DNA of 8,620 nucleotides from Comamonas sp. lk (GTDB lineage: Bacteria; Pseudomonadota; Gammaproteobacteria; Burkholderiales; Burkholderiaceae_C). The stretch is from NCBI GenBank assembly GCA_945898105.1, contig CAMDHL010000079.1, positions 1-8,620 on the forward strand, read 5' to 3'. Positions within the stretch are counted from its first letter, which is position 1. Every line of letters starts with the position of its first letter. The notes below the pieces were generated by a model. The model was not told the DNA's origin. It did no database searches and saw only the letters and a list, made by a program, of their open reading frames with translations. Of this stretch, positions 6,111-8,620 are shown in pieces. The position numbers were made by a program, and so were the translations under genes.

Positions 6111-6578
6111 TCAAGCCAGTTGCACGCCATCCAGATACCACCAGCGCCCCTGTTGCAATACAAAGCGACTGCGTTCATGCAGACGCCAGGCGGTGGTGCC
6201 GGCGGGTTTGAAGCGGGCTACAAATTCGACTTCGGCTTTGGCTTTGGCTTTGGCTTTAGCTTCGGCTTCGGCTTTGGGCGGGCTACTGGCTAGCGATTTG
6301 CGTACTTCCAAGCCCAACCACTTTCCCGTGGTGTCAAAGCTCACTTGACCCGGGCGGGTACTGGCGTGCCAAGTAGCCAGCAAATAGCTTTCGCGCTGCA
6401 ACACAAAAGCGCTGTAGCGCGAGCGCATCAGACTTTCGGCATCGGGTGCAGGTGGAGGCGCTTCGCCTTCCAGGTACTGCCCGCAACACGCAGCAAAGCG
6501 AAGCGGCTTTGCGTTGATGCCACCCCGCGCGCAGGGGCAAGGCTGGTCGCCATGGAGCACCAGCGCACCCTGGCTCAT
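6111..6578 (-). CDS. ychJ: YchJ-family (UPF0225) SEC-C metal-binding protein with internal Ala-Lys/Glu repeat
   Basis: This 155-residue product has an N-terminal SEC-C-type Cys cluster: C14 and C16 (PCPC) and C31-C32 (ACCGQYLEG), a probable zinc site. The YchJ core follows: LMRSRYSAFVL (50-60), TGKWLGLEV (84-92), VEFVARFKPAG (117-127) and a C-terminal WWYLDGVQL (146-154). The molecular role of the family is not settled. The spacing between Cys pairs is longer than the common CPC...CC form. Oddest is residues 102-116, an Ala-Lys/Ala-Glu dipeptide tract lying between the WLGLEV strand and the VEFVARF strand and encoded by a hexanucleotide repeat. Its start overlaps the rhodanese stop (TGATG), with AAGGG just upstream inside the rhodanese gene, so translation is probably coupled. 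It is the last gene of the thiolase operon. The family assignment is firm. Confidence 0.85.
   Translation of the reverse strand: MSQGALVLHGDQPCPCARGGINAKPLRFAACCGQYLEGEAPPPAPDAESLMRSRYSAFVLQRESYLLATWHASTRPGQVSFDTTGKWLGLEVRKSLASSPPKAEAEAKAKAKAKAEVEFVARFKPAGTTAWRLHERSRFVLQQGRWWYLDGVQLA
6231..6278. repeat. Hexanucleotide microsatellite inside the YchJ-family gene
   Basis: Eight tandem six-base units on the plus strand read TTCGGC, three times TTTGGC, TTTAGC, twice TTCGGC, then TTTGGG. On the coding strand they give alternating Ala (GCC/GCT) with Lys (AAA) or Glu (GAA). Unit length keeps the frame, so copy-number change would add or remove two residues without breaking the gene. Confidence 0.9.
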
Positions 6579-7006
6579 CAGCCCTTGGCGGCTTTGGCTT
6601 GCGCCTTGTGGGCTTCCCAGCTTTGTACCGGCGCGCCGTCTTTAACCCAGGCAGCAAAACCGCCGTCGACGTGGGCGACATTGGTCATGCCCATTTCCTG
6701 CAAGGCTTTGGTGGCCAAGGCGCTGCGCCAGCTGGCGGCGCAAAACAGCACATATTCTTTGGCCTCGTCGCCAAACACCGGTTTGAAATACGGCGAGGCC
6801 GGGTCCACCCAAAACTCCAGCATACCGCGCGGCGCCAGTACCGCGCCTTCGATGGTGCCCTCGCGCTCGGCTTCGCGGATGTCGCGGATGTCTACCAATT
6901 GCATACGCCCGTCGGCCAGGCGCTCGCGCACTTGCGTAACCGAATACGTGGTGATGCAGGCATTCGCCTCATCGACCAGTTGGCGAAATCCTTTGGTAAT
7001 TGGCAT
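6578..7006 (-). CDS. Single-domain rhodanese-like protein
   Basis: The 142-residue product carries one rhodanese fold. LVDIRDIREAEREGTIEGAVLAPRGMLEF (37-65) is the conserved D-[IV]-R ... E ... G-x-I-x-GA segment. LFCAASWRSALA (87-98) carries the candidate active Cys, C89, in a seven-residue loop, CAASWRS, ending in the usual Arg-Ser. VAHVDGGFAAWVKDG (110-124) is the conserved GG..AW ending. An N-terminal extension (1-22) and an Ala/Lys-rich tail (131-142) flank it. Such proteins carry sulfane sulfur on the Cys as a persulfide, in the cytoplasm here as no export signal is seen; the sulfur donor and acceptor are unknown. An AAGGAGA ribosome site precedes the ATG. It lies 22 bases after the acyl-CoA dehydrogenase stop and overlaps the YchJ-family start by one base, so it belongs to this operon. 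Confidence 0.88.
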   Translation of the reverse strand: MPITKGFRQLVDEANACITTYSVTQVRERLADGRMQLVDIRDIREAEREGTIEGAVLAPRGMLEFWVDPASPYFKPVFGDEAKEYVLFCAASWRSALATKALQEMGMTNVAHVDGGFAAWVKDGAPVQSWEAHKAQAKAAKG

Positions 7007-7010
7007 GCTG

Positions 7011-7017
7011 TCTCCTT
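7011..7017 (-). promoter_or_regulatory. Strong Shine-Dalgarno of the rhodanese gene
   Basis: Minus-strand AAGGAGA ends 4 bases before the ATG at 7006 (GGAG is 5 bases away). It is the strongest ribosome site in this operon and lies in the gap after the acyl-CoA dehydrogenase stop. Confidence 0.75.
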
Positions 7018-7028
7018 GTGTTGTTAGT

Positions 7029-8159
7029 TCACGCTAGGGCGCGTTGGATGATGATTTTTTGTACGTCGCTAGTGCCTTCGTAAATCTGGCAAACACGCAC
7101 ATCGCGGTAAATGCGCTCCACCGGGAAGTCGCTCACATAGCCATAACCACCTAGGGTTTGGATAGCTACGGTACATACTTTTTCCGCCATCTCGCTGGCA
7201 AACAGTTTGGCCATAGCCGCTTCTTTGAGGCAAGGCCGACCGGCGTCGCGCAGGGCTGCTGCGTGCCATATCAATTGGCGGGCGGCTTCGAGTTGGGTTG
7301 CACACTCCGCCAACCTAAATCCGACTGCCTGGTGGTTAAAGATGGGAGCACCAAAACTCTGCCGGTCTTTGGAATAAGCCAGCGCCACTTCAAATGCACT
7401 GCGCGCCATGCCGACGCTTTGCGCGGCAATGCCAATGCGCCCGCCTTCCAGGCCGCCCAAGGCGATGCCATAGCCCTCGCCCTCTTTACCGATCAGGTTG
7501 TACGCAGGAATACGGCAGTTATCAAAATTGATTTGCGCGGTGTCGCTGCTGTGCTGGCCCAGTTTGTCTTCTAGTCGCGCCACCACATAGCCGGGCGCGG
7601 CGGTGGGCACCAGAAATGCGCTCATGCCCTTTTTGCCCGCGCCCTTGTCGGTGACGGCAATCACAATCGCCACATCGGCATTTTTGCCGCTGGTGGTGAA
7701 TTGCTTCACTCCGTTCAACACATATTCATCACCTTCGAGAACCGCCGTGGTGCGCAAGCTGGAAGCGTCCGAGCCCACATGCGGCTCGGTCAAACAAAAC
7801 GCACCCAACATTTCACCTTGGGCCAAGGGCGTCAGCCATTGTTGCTTTTGCTGCGCATTGCCATAGCGCATCAAGATGGCATTGACCGGGCAATTGGTCA
7901 CGCTAATCACCGTGCTGGTGCCACCATCGCCAGCGGCAATTTCTTCCAGCACCAAAGCCAGCGTCAGGTAATCTAGCTGCACGCCACCGTATTCCTCGGG
8001 CACACATATGCCGTAAGCACCCAGCGCGGCAAGCCCCTTGTGCGCCTCTTTGGGAAAAGTGTGCTCCTTGTCCCAACGCGGGGCGTGCGGCCACAGTTCG
8101 TTTTGCGCAAACTCGCGCACCGCATCGCGTATGGCTTCCTGGTCGGGGGTGAGCAGCAT
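7029..8159 (-). CDS. Acyl-CoA dehydrogenase (short/branched-chain type)
   Basis: A 376-residue FAD enzyme of the usual length for soluble acyl-CoA dehydrogenases. It has the helical N-terminal domain (1-115), then family signature 1 at 122-131 (CLTEPHVGSD) leading into the beta domain (about 120-230). The C-terminal helical domain has KDRQSFGAPIFNHQAV (264-279) and signature 2 at 334-353 (starting QTLGGYGY, ending IYRD). The catalytic base is E361 in IYEGTSDVQ, the position used by short-chain and short/branched-chain members rather than by isovaleryl- or long-chain ones. It makes the 2,3-enoyl-CoA from an acyl-CoA and gives electrons to ETF; the chain length accepted cannot be read. The start ATG at 8159 has AAGG 6 bases upstream and lies 8 bases after the thiolase stop, so the two are one transcript. 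All key residues are present. Confidence 0.94.
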   Translation of the reverse strand: MLLTPDQEAIRDAVREFAQNELWPHAPRWDKEHTFPKEAHKGLAALGAYGICVPEEYGGVQLDYLTLALVLEEIAAGDGGTSTVISVTNCPVNAILMRYGNAQQKQQWLTPLAQGEMLGAFCLTEPHVGSDASSLRTTAVLEGDEYVLNGVKQFTTSGKNADVAIVIAVTDKGAGKKGMSAFLVPTAAPGYVVARLEDKLGQHSSDTAQINFDNCRIPAYNLIGKEGEGYGIALGGLEGGRIGIAAQSVGMARSAFEVALAYSKDRQSFGAPIFNHQAVGFRLAECATQLEAARQLIWHAAALRDAGRPCLKEAAMAKLFASEMAEKVCTVAIQTLGGYGYVSDFPVERIYRDVRVCQIYEGTSDVQKIIIQRALA

Positions 8160-8167
8160 GGCAGGCC

Positions 8168-8620
8168 TTAGAGCATTTCCACCGCAACCGCAGTGGCCTC
8201 ACCGCCGCCAATACACAAGGTCGCCAGCCCGCGCTTCAAACCGCGCGCCTTTAGGGCGTGCAAGAGCGTGACCATGATGCGCGCGCCTGATGCACCTATG
8301 GGGTGCCCTAGGGCGCAGGCGCCGCCGTTGACGTTGACCTTGTCGTGCGTGATGCCCAGCTCTTTCATCAGCGCCATGGGCACCACGGCAAAGGCTTCGT
8401 TGACTTCCCACAAATCCACATCACCCACGGCCCAGCCGGCTTTGGCCAAGGCTTTCTGCGTTGCACCTACAGGTGCAGTGGCAAACCATTCTGGCGCTTG
8501 CGCGTGCGTGGCGTGGCTGACGATACGGGCTAGGGGCTTGCAACCCAATTGCGCCGCAGTGCTGGCGCGCATCAAAACCATGGCAGCTGCGCCGTCGTTG
8601 ATGGACGAGCTGGAGGCCGC
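8168..8620 (-). CDS. Thiolase (acetyl-CoA acyltransferase), C-terminal part
   Basis: The frame is open to the right edge, giving 150 C-terminal residues of a protein normally near 390; the start and the nucleophilic Cys of the N-terminal half lie outside. The visible part opens with SSSINDGAAAMVLM, close to the thiolase N-A-S-x-[IL]-[NS]-DGA segment. It has NEAFA (coded at 8387-8401), GGACALGHPIGASGAR with the active His (codon at 8303-8305), and CIGGGEATA with the second active Cys (codon at 8213-8215). It would split 3-ketoacyl-CoA with CoA, or run in reverse to join two acyl-CoAs. The next gene downstream is an acyl-CoA dehydrogenase, which favours the degradative direction. It is the first visible gene of the operon, whose promoter must lie beyond the window. 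Family is certain; substrate is not. Confidence 0.93.
   Translation of the reverse strand, partial: AASSSSINDGAAAMVLMRASTAAQLGCKPLARIVSHATHAQAPEWFATAPVGATQKALAKAGWAVGDVDLWEVNEAFAVVPMALMKELGITHDKVNVNGGACALGHPIGASGARIMVTLLHALKARGLKRGLATLCIGGGEATAVAVEML

Noticed and set aside
6101..6123. Hairpin ACTGG/CCAGT at the end of the YchJ-family gene as operon terminator
   Set aside because: The stem is only 5 bp, has an 8-base loop and overlaps the stop codon, and no T-run follows on the minus strand.
6025..6348. Plus-strand frame with an Ala-Leu repeat tract
   Set aside because: The repeat is the antisense reading of the hexanucleotide array in the YchJ-family gene, and the rest shows no family resemblance.
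6345..7037. Long plus-strand frame of 230 codons opposite the YchJ-family and rhodanese genes
   Set aside because: It is antisense to two well-recognised protein families, and its translation has no domain or plausible fold. It results from base composition of the real genes.

Overview
The window looks like a chromosomal segment of a betaproteobacterium of the order Burkholderiales, most likely Comamonadaceae (Rhodoferax/Polaromonas/Limnohabitans-like). This rests on protein style (the Uup N-terminus and its Pro/Ala-rich insert, the beta-oxidation gene cluster, the short YchJ-family protein) and on moderately GC-rich coding DNA. It is an inference from recognition, not from a database search. 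There is no rRNA, tRNA, CRISPR array, intact insertion sequence or phage gene.

Left part (1-2795, plus strand): the end of a winged-helix MarR-type regulator, then a hairpin, a small six-helix MASE1-like membrane protein with no output domain, and 10 bases later a full-length ABC-F ATPase of the Uup type. The last two are probably co-transcribed.

Middle part (2808-5628, minus strand): a two-gene unit read right to left, a GMC flavoprotein alcohol dehydrogenase followed 37 bases later by a class III CoA-transferase. It converges on uup with only 12 bases between the two stop codons. The pair suggests oxidation of an alcohol and CoA activation of a resulting acid, but the substrate cannot be read from the sequence. 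Upstream lies a gene-free stretch of about 480 bases (5629-6110) that is AT-richer near the GMC start. It carries a perfect inverted repeat that could be an operator, and a REP-like GGGGGCTGTCCCT element.

Right part (6111-8620, minus strand): a tightly packed operon read right to left: thiolase (5' end outside the window), acyl-CoA dehydrogenase, rhodanese-domain protein and a YchJ-family SEC-C metal-binding protein. Gaps are 8 and 22 bases, then a one-base TGATG overlap. Thiolase and acyl-CoA dehydrogenase are beta-oxidation-type enzymes; the two small downstream genes have no obvious catalytic place in that pathway. The YchJ-family gene contains an in-frame hexanucleotide repeat that encodes an Ala-Lys/Ala-Glu tract inside the folded domain.

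I see no convincing wholly new system. The most unusual items are the coding microsatellite, the output-less MASE1-like protein beside uup, and the rhodanese/YchJ tail of a beta-oxidation operon.
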